Assembly (NCBI GenBank): GCA_014332745.1
Contig: JACONL010000007.1
Coordinates: forward strand, 1 to 63,598
Length of the DNA: 63,598 bases
Origin: Alphaproteobacteria bacterium GM7ARS4
GTDB taxonomy: Bacteria; Pseudomonadota; Alphaproteobacteria; GM7ARS4
Reading direction: 5' to 3'
The notes beneath the pieces are model-generated. The model ran no database searches. It saw nothing but the letters and a program-made list of their open reading frames with translations, and was not told the origin of the DNA. The position numbers and the translations under genes were made by a program. Position 1 is the first letter of the stretch. Every line of letters starts with the position of its first letter. This document shows positions 21,556-31,221 of the stretch, one piece after another.

Positions 21556-23295
21556 TCAGCGGGAATGATGTTTTTGTAGGAAGGGGGGAAAGTCGTCACA
21601 TGTGCTGTCTTGTTGGGCGCTGTCTTGTTGGCTGGCTTGTTCTGGCGATGGATGAGTATGGGGTGTAGGGTCGGTGTGCTCGGGCTGTGTTTTACGTCCC
21701 GTATAAAATGGGATAGGGTGAGGCTCTTGAGGACGCACCGCCACGGGAACAAGGGGTTGGGGCTGGGGCATGGCGGGCGTTTCCTCTGGCATTGTGGGGT
21801 GGGCAGAGTCTCCTCCCATATCGTCAGCATCATGGGACGTGGCGCGCTGAGGCGCTTTTTTCTCTTTCCTGTCCGTGAGGTCGAGAATCGAGGGCGATGA
21901 CATGCGCTCTAAAGGGAGGGGAAGGGTTGGCGCATGGCCATGGTCGTGAGGGTGGGTATCCCTCGAGAGATCTTTGACGAATCTCTGGCGATAGGCTTGT
22001 TCTTGCTCTGTCTTCTCATGCGTTAAAAGAGGAGAGTCGTTCTCTGTCTTCTTCTCTTGAGACAGCTTTTGTCTCGATGGTATCCTCTTGTGGTGTCTGT
22101 TGATAGGCTCAGGCATTGTGTCTTGTGATAGAATGCTCTTGTCATCCTCGAAGCTTGCTCCTTTCCCATAAACGAACCACCGCCAAAAAGCTTGCCACCA
22201 CCCGTTCCCTTGACCTCTATCGGGAGAGTCATGAGTCGACTCGTGACGTGAGCGCGCTGGCGATACGAGCGTTTCTTGCGTGTGAGGGGCGTGTTGTCCG
22301 ACATCATGAGGATGGGCATTGGGGTGTTTCTTCTTATCCATCCCCGCTATCAAGACAGAGACGCGCATATCCTCTTGTAAGTGCTGGTCAATGGACAGGC
22401 CAAAGACGATATTGGCGTCATCTCGCACCATGCCACGCACATACTGAATGGCGTCATTGACTTCATTGAGGTCGGCATTGACACTACATGTGATATTGAT
22501 GAGCACATCCCGCGCATCACTGATATTATCATCCTCCAAGAGAGGATTTGTCACCGCTGATTTCGCCGCCGTGATGGCGCGGTCTTTGCCTCTTGCCTCG
22601 CCACTCCCGATACGCGCCCTCCCCATAGAACGCATCACCGATTGAATATCGGCAAAGTCGAGGTTGATATGCCCCGGACGCACCATCAAATCGGTGATGC
22701 TCCGCACGCCATAGACAAGAATGCCATCAGCCAGAGCAAACGCCTCACCGATATGCACGTTACCATGGACCGTAAACAAATTATGATTGGACACGGTAAT
22801 CAAGGTATCTACCAAAGGCTCTAATATCTCAAGGGACTCCCGAGCGCGCTGTTGTATCAACACCCCCTCAAATTGGAAAGGTGTCGTCACAATGCCTACT
22901 GTGAGGATATTTTGCTCTTTAGCGCATTGGGCAATGATAGGGGCGGCGCCACTTCCCGTCCCACCACCAAGACCAGCGGCAACAAAAACCATATTTGTGC
23001 CTTGTATTCTCTCGGAAATAATCTCCTTCACTTCTTCCGCCGCCTTCCTACCAATGGCTGGGTCGCCACCAGCGCCTAACCCTTGTGTGATGGAGGGGCC
23101 AAGTTGCAAGCGGTTTGTCACCTTTGACGACATAAGGGCTTGAGCATCCGTGTTGGCAACGATGAGCTCGACTCCTTCCATGCCTAAATCTGCCATACGG
23201 GCGACAGCGTTGCCACCAGCCCCACCGACACCAAACACACATAAACGTGGCTTGAAGAGTTGTTCTGTCTGAGGTACCTGTAAGTCAAGTGTCAT
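21556..23295 (-). CDS. ftsZ: FtsZ, tubulin-like cell division GTPase
   Basis: FtsZ forms the septal ring. The GTPase core (about 15-320) shows FGVGGAGGNAVARM, NTDAQAL, the tubulin signature AAGLGGGTGSGAAP (107-119) and TTPFQFEG. A 240-residue linker rich in His, Pro, Gln and charged residues follows, ending in a C-terminal peptide DDFPPFLQKH that resembles the conserved FtsA/ZipA-binding tail of alphaproteobacterial FtsZ. Just before this tail a 15-base in-frame duplication (21604-21633) repeats the residues AQQDS. AGGAGG lies 5 bases before ATG 23295. ftsQ ends 16 bases upstream; no ftsA intervenes. Confidence 0.98.
   Translation of the reverse strand: MTLDLQVPQTEQLFKPRLCVFGVGGAGGNAVARMADLGMEGVELIVANTDAQALMSSKVTNRLQLGPSITQGLGAGGDPAIGRKAAEEVKEIISERIQGTNMVFVAAGLGGGTGSGAAPIIAQCAKEQNILTVGIVTTPFQFEGVLIQQRARESLEILEPLVDTLITVSNHNLFTVHGNVHIGEAFALADGILVYGVRSITDLMVRPGHINLDFADIQSVMRSMGRARIGSGEARGKDRAITAAKSAVTNPLLEDDNISDARDVLINITCSVNADLNEVNDAIQYVRGMVRDDANIVFGLSIDQHLQEDMRVSVLIAGMDKKKHPNAHPHDVGQHAPHTQETLVSPARSRHESTHDSPDRGQGNGWWQAFWRWFVYGKGASFEDDKSILSQDTMPEPINRHHKRIPSRQKLSQEKKTENDSPLLTHEKTEQEQAYRQRFVKDLSRDTHPHDHGHAPTLPLPLERMSSPSILDLTDRKEKKAPQRATSHDADDMGGDSAHPTMPEETPAMPQPQPLVPVAVRPQEPHPIPFYTGRKTQPEHTDPTPHTHPSPEQASQQDSAQQDSTCDDFPPFLQKHHSR
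21604..21633. repeat. 15-base in-frame tandem duplication near the FtsZ C-terminus
   Basis: GCTGTCTTGTTGGGC (21604-21618) is followed by GCTGTCTTGTTGGCT (21619-21633), one mismatch region at the end. It encodes two near-identical QQDSA blocks immediately before the FtsZ C-terminal peptide. Confidence 0.85.
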
Positions 23296-23311
23296 CTTTT
23301 CCTCCTAATTT

Positions 23312-24196
23312 TTAGTGTTGTCCATGGGGGTGCATCGCTGTATTGGCTTGTCTTTGCTGTGCCATCATGCGGTAAAAGCGCTGTCGCCACTCGGATGGCG
23401 GCGTCTTGAGAGAAAGCACCATTTTGTCTTTCGTTCTGATATCGACATAGGCAACATCGTCACCTAAGAGAAGCGCTGAGTCGCGCCGTGCCTTCACCAT
23501 ACGCGACCATGCTGTGATAGGCTCTGCCACAGGTAAGAACACAATGATGTCGCCCTCTATGTGGATTTCCCACCTTGCGCCGCCTATGTCCGCTATCGCC
23601 CTAATCTCCAGCACGCCCTCGCTCACATCACTGAGCGCCTGATATAACGCTAAGCCAGATGCCAAGCGCTCCCTCGTGCTGATAACGACATGTGACGGCA
23701 CGATGTCTCGCGCGACTTCCTCGATGGTCACGCCTTGTGTATCAACAAGAAAAAAACGATGTTCCTTTTTCCACACAAGAAACGCCTCCCTTTCATAGAG
23801 GGTGATATGGATATGGCCTCCCCAATAACGGCGCACACGCACGTCACGAACCCACTCTAACGTCCGCACACGGGCGCGCACATCATCCACCGAAAAAGAG
23901 GCAAGGGACATCCCATCGGCAAGACCAGACGCACGAAGGACATCCTCGTAAGAGAGACTCCTCGTCCCGTCAATGGTGACATGGCGCACCACAAACCCTA
24001 AATGATGACTCACACGAATCAAGGCACGCTCACCATAGGGAATCACCGCATGGCGTAAGGCGTCCACCGACCATAAAACAGACACCAACAGGAACAAAGC
24101 AACGCAAGCCTTCGTCTTGTGATAGCGCGTCCCCCAATAGACACGCCAACCCACGACCAATGCCCGTCCCATTCGTTGTGCCATTCTCTTTAGCAT
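23312..24196 (-). CDS. ftsQ: FtsQ, cell division protein
   Basis: FtsQ is a single-pass inner-membrane protein bridging early and late divisome proteins. The 294-residue product has a basic N-terminal cytoplasmic stretch, one membrane helix (about 31-48, ACVALFLLVSVLWSV), a POTRA domain beginning VRHVTIDGTRSLSYEDVL with LEWVRDVRVRRYWGGHIHI, and a beta domain with VYWK-like VWKKEHRFFLVDTQGV and VAYVDIRTKDKMVL. Its start codon overlaps the ddl stop by 7 bases. It is followed directly by ftsZ. Confidence 0.94.
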   Translation of the reverse strand: MLKRMAQRMGRALVVGWRVYWGTRYHKTKACVALFLLVSVLWSVDALRHAVIPYGERALIRVSHHLGFVVRHVTIDGTRSLSYEDVLRASGLADGMSLASFSVDDVRARVRTLEWVRDVRVRRYWGGHIHITLYEREAFLVWKKEHRFFLVDTQGVTIEEVARDIVPSHVVISTRERLASGLALYQALSDVSEGVLEIRAIADIGGARWEIHIEGDIIVFLPVAEPITAWSRMVKARRDSALLLGDDVAYVDIRTKDKMVLSLKTPPSEWRQRFYRMMAQQRQANTAMHPHGQH

Positions 24197-25179
24197 GCTT
24201 GTCCCTCCTCTCGTTCAACAGCGCCGCCGTCAGCGGCTGTGGCGTCAAGAGTCGCATGGGCAATGCTCCACGTCAGCAAGGACTCGAAATCGATACCCTC
24301 ATAGGCGGCAATCTCAGGGAAAAGTGAATGCCTCGTCATACCGGGCTGTGTATTGACCTCTAACATGTAGAGGTGGTTGCTGGACTCCTGTAGACGCCAG
24401 TCGACCCGCGCAATCCCTCGACATCCCAAACAACGATAGGCTTGCTCGCTAAGATGCATGGCGCGCCCGTACATATCCTTGCCAATAGGCGCTGGCATGA
24501 CATGCTGTGACCCCCCCTCATCATATTTTGCGCGGTAATCATAAAACCCCCGACGATGGACAATCTCTATGACACCCAACGCCTTGCCTCCCATCACGCC
24601 AACACTGAGTTCGCGCCCTAAGATAAATTCTTGAACAAGGATAAGGTCATCAAGAGCGCCAAAGGAACGCATATCCTCCACATCCTTGTCCTCACGCACC
24701 ACGAAGACACCAACGCTAGAGCCTTCATTGATAGGCTTGATGACATAGGGGCGAGGGAAAGGTTCATCACCCACAAGACATTGGTGACGATAGCAACGTT
24801 TCATGGGAGGACAAACAAGCCCCTCTTGCATGAAGAAACGCTGCGCAACATATTTATCCATCGCCAAAGAAGACGCGCACACACCCGAATGGGTATAGGG
24901 GACGCCCATGCACTCTAATATGCCCTGCACACAGCCATCTTCCCCCCAACGCCCATGGAGCGCATTGAAAATGCACTCTGTGCCATCTTGTGCCAGCGCG
25001 ACGATTTTGCCTATAGCACCCCTGTCCGCCACATCCAATGCCACAACGTCATGGCCCAGACGACATAAGCCATCATAGACACAGCGTCCAGTCTCGAGAG
25101 AAATGGCGCGTTCCCTCGACCAACCGCCCATCAAAACAGCGACTTTCTTCCTTGTATGGGGAGAGAGACTCATCATCAT
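24190..25179 (-). CDS. ddl: D-alanine--D-alanine ligase
   Basis: Ddl makes the D-Ala-D-Ala dipeptide used by MurF. The 329-residue product shows KVAVLMGGWSRERAISLETG at the N terminus, FNALHGRWGEDGCVQG, YTHSGVCASSLAMDK, KPINEGSSVGV, and the ATP-grasp metal ligands in YMLEVNTQPGMTRHSLFPE. ATG 25179 overlaps the murB stop (ATGA), the coupling used throughout this cluster; an upstream in-frame start would run deep into murB. Confidence 0.96.
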   Translation of the reverse strand: MMMSLSPHTRKKVAVLMGGWSRERAISLETGRCVYDGLCRLGHDVVALDVADRGAIGKIVALAQDGTECIFNALHGRWGEDGCVQGILECMGVPYTHSGVCASSLAMDKYVAQRFFMQEGLVCPPMKRCYRHQCLVGDEPFPRPYVIKPINEGSSVGVFVVREDKDVEDMRSFGALDDLILVQEFILGRELSVGVMGGKALGVIEIVHRRGFYDYRAKYDEGGSQHVMPAPIGKDMYGRAMHLSEQAYRCLGCRGIARVDWRLQESSNHLYMLEVNTQPGMTRHSLFPEIAAYEGIDFESLLTWSIAHATLDATAADGGAVEREEGQAC

Positions 25180-26093
25180 GTTTGTCCCCCGCGCGCCATA
25201 CCGACGCGCTGAATTTCCCATTGTAGACGCACGCCACAATGGCGATACACCGCATGCCATACAGCGTCCCCCAACATTTCCATATCGTATGCTGACGCAT
25301 GCCCCGTATTAATCATAAAGTTACAATGCACAGGCGACATCATGGCATCCCCTCGCCGCATAGAGCGACAGCCTGCCGCATCAATCAAACGCCACGCCTT
25401 ATCATTGTCGGGATTCTTGAATGTGCTTCCACCGCTACGTTCCTTAATAGGCTGATGACGATGACGCATGGCACGAAAAGCGTCCATCTGCTCTTTTATC
25501 GCCTCCTTATGTCCTTGAGGGCATGAGAGGCGCGCCGCCACAATGACTCCATCACCCACACAATGATTCTGACGGTAGGAAAAAGCGCCTTGTCGAGGAC
25601 GCAAGGTCTGCACGTCGCCGTGCCTTGTCACCCATGTCATCTCTTCAGTGATAGAGCCTATCTCGTCGCCAAACGCCCCCGCATTCATAAACAAAGCGCC
25701 ACCCACAGTGCCCGGAATGCCCGCTAAAAAGGCAAGACCCGTCCTCCCCTCCCGATAGGCGCGTTGCGCTAAGTGCACCAACGACACACCAGCGCCAACA
25801 ACAACACTTTCATCCTCAAAGCGCACAGAATGAAAGCCACGCCCCAAACGCACAACGACACCGCGCACGCCACCATCGCGGACAAGCATGTTAGACCCGC
25901 CCCCCATGCACAACACAGGCAAGGCGTCCAGACCAAGAGCATCATTATGACGCAAAAACGCTTGAAGCGCCGTCATATCACGCGGTTCGAAAAACCAATC
26001 GGCATGGCCACCAACACCCAGCCACGTCTTTTGCGATAGAGGCACAAGAGAACGCATATCACGACATAAGGACGGGAAAGACGATATTGTCAT
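25176..26093 (-). CDS. murB: MurB, UDP-N-acetylenolpyruvoylglucosamine reductase
   Basis: MurB is the FAD enzyme that reduces UDP-GlcNAc-enolpyruvate to UDP-MurNAc. The 305-residue product shows TWLGVGGHADWFFEP, the FAD-binding LCMGGGSNMLVRDGGVRGVV, GIPGTVGGALFMNAGAFG, SYRQN, the catalytic serine region RSGGSTFKNP and LIDAAGCRSMRRGDAMMSPVHCNFMIN. It is a type II (short) MurB. AAGGAGG precedes ATG 26093, which overlaps the murC stop. Confidence 0.97.
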   Translation of the reverse strand: MTISSFPSLCRDMRSLVPLSQKTWLGVGGHADWFFEPRDMTALQAFLRHNDALGLDALPVLCMGGGSNMLVRDGGVRGVVVRLGRGFHSVRFEDESVVVGAGVSLVHLAQRAYREGRTGLAFLAGIPGTVGGALFMNAGAFGDEIGSITEEMTWVTRHGDVQTLRPRQGAFSYRQNHCVGDGVIVAARLSCPQGHKEAIKEQMDAFRAMRHRHQPIKERSGGSTFKNPDNDKAWRLIDAAGCRSMRRGDAMMSPVHCNFMINTGHASAYDMEMLGDAVWHAVYRHCGVRLQWEIQRVGMARGGQT

Positions 26094-27553
26094 GATAAAA
26101 ACCCCTCCTTGTCCTTAAGGCGATGTGTCCACGCACTGATAGACCCCGCCCCTAAACAGAGGACAATATCCCCGCTCTGCGCCTGTTCCTCGATAAAGGG
26201 CGCAAGGGAATGCTCACCCTCTAGCCCATAGACATGACGATGCCCGTATGTGCGTAGACCTTCAATGAGCTTATCACGATGAATACCCTCTATGGCGTCC
26301 TCGCCAGCGCCATACACTGGCACAATCCCCACAATCTCGGCTTGACTGAGCGCATAGCAAAATTCAGGAAAGAGAGACTGCAAGCGACTATAACGATGAG
26401 GTTGAAAGACAACGATACGACGCCCACCCCCCCGCCATGCCCCCTGCCACGTATGTGATGTATGGGATGGCGGAGACGTCACGCCAGCGGCTGCTTGTAG
26501 GACAGCACGTATCTCTGATGGATGATGGGCGTAATCATCAATAATCATCGCCCCCTTTTTGCTCGTGCCAATATGGCTAAAACGACGGCGCACCTTAGGC
26601 GCATGTTTTAACCCATCGATGATGGTCTCGTTCTCCACCCCCAATGTCGCCGCCAGCGCCACCGCTACCAAAGCATTCTTGACATTATGCTCTCCCACCA
26701 AAGGAAGACGTATATCCTTTATCCTGTCGCGCATGGGGAACGACTGCTGAGAAAAATCGACAGAAAAAAGCATGGACATACCGCATGGGCGCACATCATA
26801 GGCGCGCACATCGGCATGGGGCGACAACCCGCATGTGACGACATGACGACACTCCATCTTGGCGACAAGACGTTGCACCCTTGGATGGTCAATACATAAG
26901 ACCGAAAAGCCATAAAAGGGGATATTGCTGGCAAAGAGATGAAAGGCGTCCTCTAAGGCGTCCAACGTCTTGTAATGGTCCATATGCTCTTCATCCATAT
27001 TCGTCACAACCGACACCGTGGCGGGAAGGCGCGTGAATGTGCCATCAGACTCGTCTCCCTCGACGACAATCCATGCGCTCTTTCCAATACGCGCTGTGCT
27101 TTTCCACTGCTCTATGACGCCACCATTGACAACCGTTGGGTCATACCCTCCTCGCGCAAGAACATTGGCGACAAGAGATGTTGTCGTTGTCTTGCCGTGA
27201 GAGCCCCCTATGACGACAGAATGCTTGAAACGCATGATTTCTGCCAGCATCTCAGCGCGCCTTATCACGGGAATACGCCTTTGACGCGCCTCTCTAATCT
27301 CGATATTGTCCTCACCGACCGCTGACGACATGACGACCACCCATACCGAGTCATCGACTCTGTCTGCCTTGTGTCCTATGCTGACACTGATGCCAAGCGC
27401 CCGTAAATGCTTCACTTGGGCATTTTCTGTCATGTCGCTCCCTTGCACTCCATAGCCCAGCGTAGAGAGCACTTCGGCAATACCGCTCATGCCGATACCA
27501 CCGATACCGACAAAATGTATCATCCCCTTATCCTTCATCAAGACGTCCATCAT
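26090..27553 (-). CDS. murC: MurC, UDP-N-acetylmuramate--L-alanine ligase
   Basis: MurC adds the first amino acid of the peptidoglycan stem peptide. The 487-residue product shows the Rossmann start IHFVGIGGIGMSGIAEVL, the ATP loop GGSHGKTTTTSLVANVL, NMDEEHMDHY, LPLVGEHNVKNALVAVAL, and IIDDYAHHPSEIRAVL. AAGGAGG lies 9 bases before ATG 27553, and this ATG overlaps the murG stop. Confidence 0.97.
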   Translation of the reverse strand: MMDVLMKDKGMIHFVGIGGIGMSGIAEVLSTLGYGVQGSDMTENAQVKHLRALGISVSIGHKADRVDDSVWVVVMSSAVGEDNIEIREARQRRIPVIRRAEMLAEIMRFKHSVVIGGSHGKTTTTSLVANVLARGGYDPTVVNGGVIEQWKSTARIGKSAWIVVEGDESDGTFTRLPATVSVVTNMDEEHMDHYKTLDALEDAFHLFASNIPFYGFSVLCIDHPRVQRLVAKMECRHVVTCGLSPHADVRAYDVRPCGMSMLFSVDFSQQSFPMRDRIKDIRLPLVGEHNVKNALVAVALAATLGVENETIIDGLKHAPKVRRRFSHIGTSKKGAMIIDDYAHHPSEIRAVLQAAAGVTSPPSHTSHTWQGAWRGGGRRIVVFQPHRYSRLQSLFPEFCYALSQAEIVGIVPVYGAGEDAIEGIHRDKLIEGLRTYGHRHVYGLEGEHSLAPFIEEQAQSGDIVLCLGAGSISAWTHRLKDKEGFLS

Positions 27554-28683
27554 GATGGCGTGCCTCCTTCATGCCCGACACACGCCAACAGCATATCCAC
27601 AATATGCTCGCCCGCATGCGGCGTCGCATGAGGCGCTAGGCAAGAAGACATCGCCTTTAAGCGCTGAGGATTGCCTAAGACATGGCGGAGCGTCTCGCCT
27701 ATCTTGTGGCTTATGGCGACATCACTTTGCTCGTAGAGCCATGCGCCCCCCCATGCCTGCACCCTCATGGCATTGGCATGCTGATGGTTGTCTTGAGCAA
27801 AAGGATAAGGAATAAACAATGCGGGTGTCTTCGTTATCAAGAGTTCGCCAATGATAGAAGCACCCGCCCGAGAGATCGCCATATCCGCTAACGCCAAGAG
27901 CTTCCCCATATCATTAAAGAAAGGAGAAAGAGACGCATCGACCCCTAACCTGTGATAGCGTTGACGTAATGACGTCAGCTGGTCTGAGAGGCATTGTTGC
28001 ATGACAACGACGCGGTGGCGTTCTTCTCTCGTCAAATGAGAGAGAGCTTGAGGGATAAGAGAAGAAAAAACAGACGCCCCTTGCGAGCCACCAACCACTA
28101 AGATGGTGAGTTTCTCCCCATCATGTCTATGCGTGTCTCCTCGTTCCTGTGCCTCGATAATGTCTTGTCGAACGACATGGTGTGTATGACGTGTTTTGCC
28201 AACATAACGGCGCGCCATGCCATCTGTCTCGGCAAAACCCAGCGCCATGCCATCGATATACGGCAGACACCACCGATTCACCCGCCCCATACGCGCATTT
28301 TGCTCATGGGCAAAGAGGCGACATCCCAATAACCACCCCATCGCCATACAGGGAAGAGACACATAGCCACCAAAGGCGATCACCCTCCTGACTCGCCATC
28401 GCCATAGTAAGATGAAACTCTGTAGACATGAGACACCGAGCCGTATGATAAAAAGAGGCATGTCGAACAGCTGGCGATAACGCACATCCCTGACCATCGT
28501 CACAGGAAAATAAGGCACGCCATGGAGATAGCGAGACCCTCGTTTATCTGTCATGAAAAAGACATTGCACCCTCGCTCTGCTAACAAGCATGCCACACGA
28601 TAGGCGGGATACACATGCCCCCCTGTGCCGCCAGCAACAACGACAACATTCAGCATGCTGTGACGCCGAGAAACCCTTAGCAT
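27550..28683 (-). CDS. murG: MurG, lipid II-forming GlcNAc transferase
   Basis: MurG adds GlcNAc to lipid I at the inner face of the membrane. The product shows the first G-loop VVVVAGGTGGHVYPA, YVSLPCMAMGWLLG, LFAHEQNARMGRVNRW, the second domain start TILVVGGSQGASVFSSL, and ADMAISRAGASIIGELL with PALFIPYPFAQDNHQHANA. I chose ATG 28683, which has GGAGG at 8 bases and overlaps the ftsW stop by 7 bases; ATG 28656 would start nine residues later, right at the conserved fold. Confidence 0.96.
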   Translation of the reverse strand: MLRVSRRHSMLNVVVVAGGTGGHVYPAYRVACLLAERGCNVFFMTDKRGSRYLHGVPYFPVTMVRDVRYRQLFDMPLFIIRLGVSCLQSFILLWRWRVRRVIAFGGYVSLPCMAMGWLLGCRLFAHEQNARMGRVNRWCLPYIDGMALGFAETDGMARRYVGKTRHTHHVVRQDIIEAQERGDTHRHDGEKLTILVVGGSQGASVFSSLIPQALSHLTREERHRVVVMQQCLSDQLTSLRQRYHRLGVDASLSPFFNDMGKLLALADMAISRAGASIIGELLITKTPALFIPYPFAQDNHQHANAMRVQAWGGAWLYEQSDVAISHKIGETLRHVLGNPQRLKAMSSCLAPHATPHAGEHIVDMLLACVGHEGGTPS

Positions 28684-29789
28684 GACACCCGCCTCCGCAT
28701 CAGCGCTAATAAGAGCCCTATGGTCACACAGCTGCCTAACAGAGATGACCCGCCATAAGATAAAAAGGGAAGAGTCATACCCTTTGTCGGAATCAATGCC
28801 ATCACCGACGCCATATGGATGATACTCTGTATGGTGAGCATGGACATCAAGCCGAAAATGGCAAGAAGAACCCATAATTCCTCATGCCTCGAAAGAGCGC
28901 CAATAGCCACCATACAATGTCTGACAAACCATGCGAGAGCGCACAGCACCATAAAACATCCCATAAAGCCCCACTCCTCGCCTATCACCGCAAAGACGAA
29001 ATCGCCATGGGCATCAGGCAATTGTATCTTGACAACCCCTTGCGCCATACCAACGCCTAAAAGACCACCATGGGCAAAGGCGCGCAAGGAACGTCCCACT
29101 TGGTAGCTCTCTTCGGTCGCGCTGTTCATAAATTCAGAGAGGCGCACCGACACATGAGGAAACGTCCCATAGGCGACCACAAAAAAACCAAGAAACATGA
29201 GGGCAAGCCCCAACAAAAAACGCATACGCCCACCCGCCACAAAACATTGCAAGCCCCATACCATCATGATAAGCACAGCCTGACCAATATCAGGCTGTGC
29301 CATGATAAGCGTGAGAATAAGCACAAAGAGCACAAGGTGAAGAACAAGACTATAGCCATCGGGGTCGAGAAAATGTCTCTGAAACAACCAAGCCGACAAT
29401 ATAATCAAAAATGGCTTCACCAGCTCTGTCGGCTGGAAACGCCACTCTCGTAGCGTTATCCAACGTTGTGCCCCATGGATGGAGTCGCCATAGTTTAAGA
29501 CCGCCACAAGCAATAGGCTCAAAAGCCCTAAGGCGACCATAGAAAAAAGAAGAATGTGCCGCCGTCCCATCATCGACAACGCCATAAGGCACGCACAAGA
29601 AAAGACAAACACCGTCCATTGACGATAGGCAAAATAGAAACGTTCCACATCCACCCTCAGGGCAAGGCTCTCACTGGAGGAGGCAACCCATGCAATCCCC
29701 AACACAGATGCCACCATCGCAAAGGCAAAGACACCCTTGTCAAGCCCTCGCCACCATGCCTGTATAAAGAACACAGGTGATGTGCTCAT
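28677..29789 (-). CDS. ftsW: FtsW, SEDS-family septal peptidoglycan polymerase
   Basis: FtsW is the multi-pass glycosyltransferase that works with FtsI at the septum. The 370-residue product has about ten membrane helices. Conserved SEDS blocks are visible: HGAQRWITLREWRFQPTEL, MAQPDIGQAVLI, YQVGRSLRAFAHGGLLGVGM, PDAHGDFVFAVIGEEWGF, and IPTKGMTLPFLSYGGSSLL. ATG 29789 overlaps the murD stop (ATGA) and was chosen over an upstream in-frame start inside murD. Confidence 0.96.
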   Translation of the reverse strand: MSTSPVFFIQAWWRGLDKGVFAFAMVASVLGIAWVASSSESLALRVDVERFYFAYRQWTVFVFSCACLMALSMMGRRHILLFSMVALGLLSLLLVAVLNYGDSIHGAQRWITLREWRFQPTELVKPFLIILSAWLFQRHFLDPDGYSLVLHLVLFVLILTLIMAQPDIGQAVLIMMVWGLQCFVAGGRMRFLLGLALMFLGFFVVAYGTFPHVSVRLSEFMNSATEESYQVGRSLRAFAHGGLLGVGMAQGVVKIQLPDAHGDFVFAVIGEEWGFMGCFMVLCALAWFVRHCMVAIGALSRHEELWVLLAIFGLMSMLTIQSIIHMASVMALIPTKGMTLPFLSYGGSSLLGSCVTIGLLLALMRRRVSC

Positions 29790-31207
29790 GGCGCTGTCTC
29801 CATCGATGTCCGCGCTGTCAACCATTCTTCCACATAGGCGGTGAAACAAGCGCCACGATGACGATAATCCCGAAATTGGTCGAAAGACGCGCATGCTGGC
29901 GACAACAACACCGTCGACCGCTTCCCTGAAGAGGCGTGTTCTTGGGCATGTTCACATGCTTTCGAGAAGGCGCTGCGTAAATTATCACAGCATGTCACAG
30001 GAACATAGCGTTCCACAGAGCGCGCCATTGCGCGCGCCATCTCGCCAATAAAAAAGGCATGACATACGGACGTCAGAGACTCCTCTAAATCCTTGAGAGC
30101 ATGCTCTTCCTCCCCTTTGCTTGAGCCGCCAGCAATCCAAAAAATGTTGTCATAGCGCGACAAGGCATGGAGACATGCGTGAATGTTTGTCGCCTTACTA
30201 TCATTGACGAACGTGATCATCTCTGTCTGCCCCACATGGGCGCACCGATGGGATGGCGCAACAAAGGAACGCAAGGCGCGCATACAGGCTGTCTGTTCCA
30301 CCCCCATCACGTCAGCAACGCCAAAGGCAACCAATTGATTGAGGGGATGAATGTCTTGTCGCTCCTTGATGGAAAAGAGACGTGTTCTTTTGCCATGACG
30401 GTCATCGATGCCATAGCCATTCTCGATGAAGAGTCCTCCCTCCACATGGGAGGACTCGCTCACCCCGACGACGTGGCGCTGACTGGAGGCGCGCAGCGTC
30501 TTGAAGAGCGCCAAACTCTTAGCGTCATCAACGCCTATGAAAGCATGAGCGTTGCGCCCCCCGCCTTGAAAAATGGACTCTTTTGCCTGATAGTAGGCAT
30601 CCATGCCCCCGTGGTGTGCAAGATGGTCTCGTGCGATATTCAGCAAAACAGCGACCTCGAAGGCGCGTGTGCGCGGAAAGTCCAACTGAAAAGACGATAA
30701 TTCAAACACACAGACGCCTTCGATCTCTTCTAAGGAAAATAAAGGCGTGCCGATATTGCCAGCCATATGCACACGCTCATACGCATGCTCGTGGGTTTGT
30801 TGCAACATATGGGTGAGCAACGCCGTCGTTGTCGTCTTGCCATTCGTGCCTGTGATGGCGATGATGGTCGTGTCGGCACTCGCCACATGGTCAAAACAGG
30901 ATAATTCACCCATAATAGGACAGCCACATGCACGGGCCTTATGCGCTAAGGGATGTGCTGAGGCGCCTCGATGGGCAATCCCCGGACTGACAATCAAGCC
31001 TTCATAGCGAGAAAAATCTTGCTCCCACAGGTCAACCAGTGTGATGGCATCACCGCTTTCATCTAAGGCGCGCCTCACATTCTCATCATCATCCCAGCAA
31101 TCAATATAAGCGCCAGAGGCGCGCAAGGCCGTATAGAGGGCATAGTGCGCCTTCCCTAATCCCAACAAGGCAAGATGACGATGGCGATAATAGGCAAGAG
31201 AAACCAT
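29786..31207 (-). CDS. murD: MurD, UDP-N-acetylmuramoylalanine--D-glutamate ligase
   Basis: MurD adds D-glutamate to UDP-MurNAc-L-Ala. The 473-residue product shows LALLGLGKAHYALYTAL, VSPGIAHRGA, the ATP loop IAITGTNGKTTTTALLTHML, AGNIGTPLF, FELSSFQLDF, LNIARDHLAHHGGMDAYYQAK, and FVNDSKATNIHACLHAL. ATG 31207 has GGAGG at 9 bases and lies 14 bases after the mraY stop. Earlier in-frame starts would overlap mraY. Confidence 0.96.
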   Translation of the reverse strand: MVSLAYYRHRHLALLGLGKAHYALYTALRASGAYIDCWDDDENVRRALDESGDAITLVDLWEQDFSRYEGLIVSPGIAHRGASAHPLAHKARACGCPIMGELSCFDHVASADTTIIAITGTNGKTTTTALLTHMLQQTHEHAYERVHMAGNIGTPLFSLEEIEGVCVFELSSFQLDFPRTRAFEVAVLLNIARDHLAHHGGMDAYYQAKESIFQGGGRNAHAFIGVDDAKSLALFKTLRASSQRHVVGVSESSHVEGGLFIENGYGIDDRHGKRTRLFSIKERQDIHPLNQLVAFGVADVMGVEQTACMRALRSFVAPSHRCAHVGQTEMITFVNDSKATNIHACLHALSRYDNIFWIAGGSSKGEEEHALKDLEESLTSVCHAFFIGEMARAMARSVERYVPVTCCDNLRSAFSKACEHAQEHASSGKRSTVLLSPACASFDQFRDYRHRGACFTAYVEEWLTARTSMETAP

Positions 31208-31221
31208 AAGACCTATCCTCC

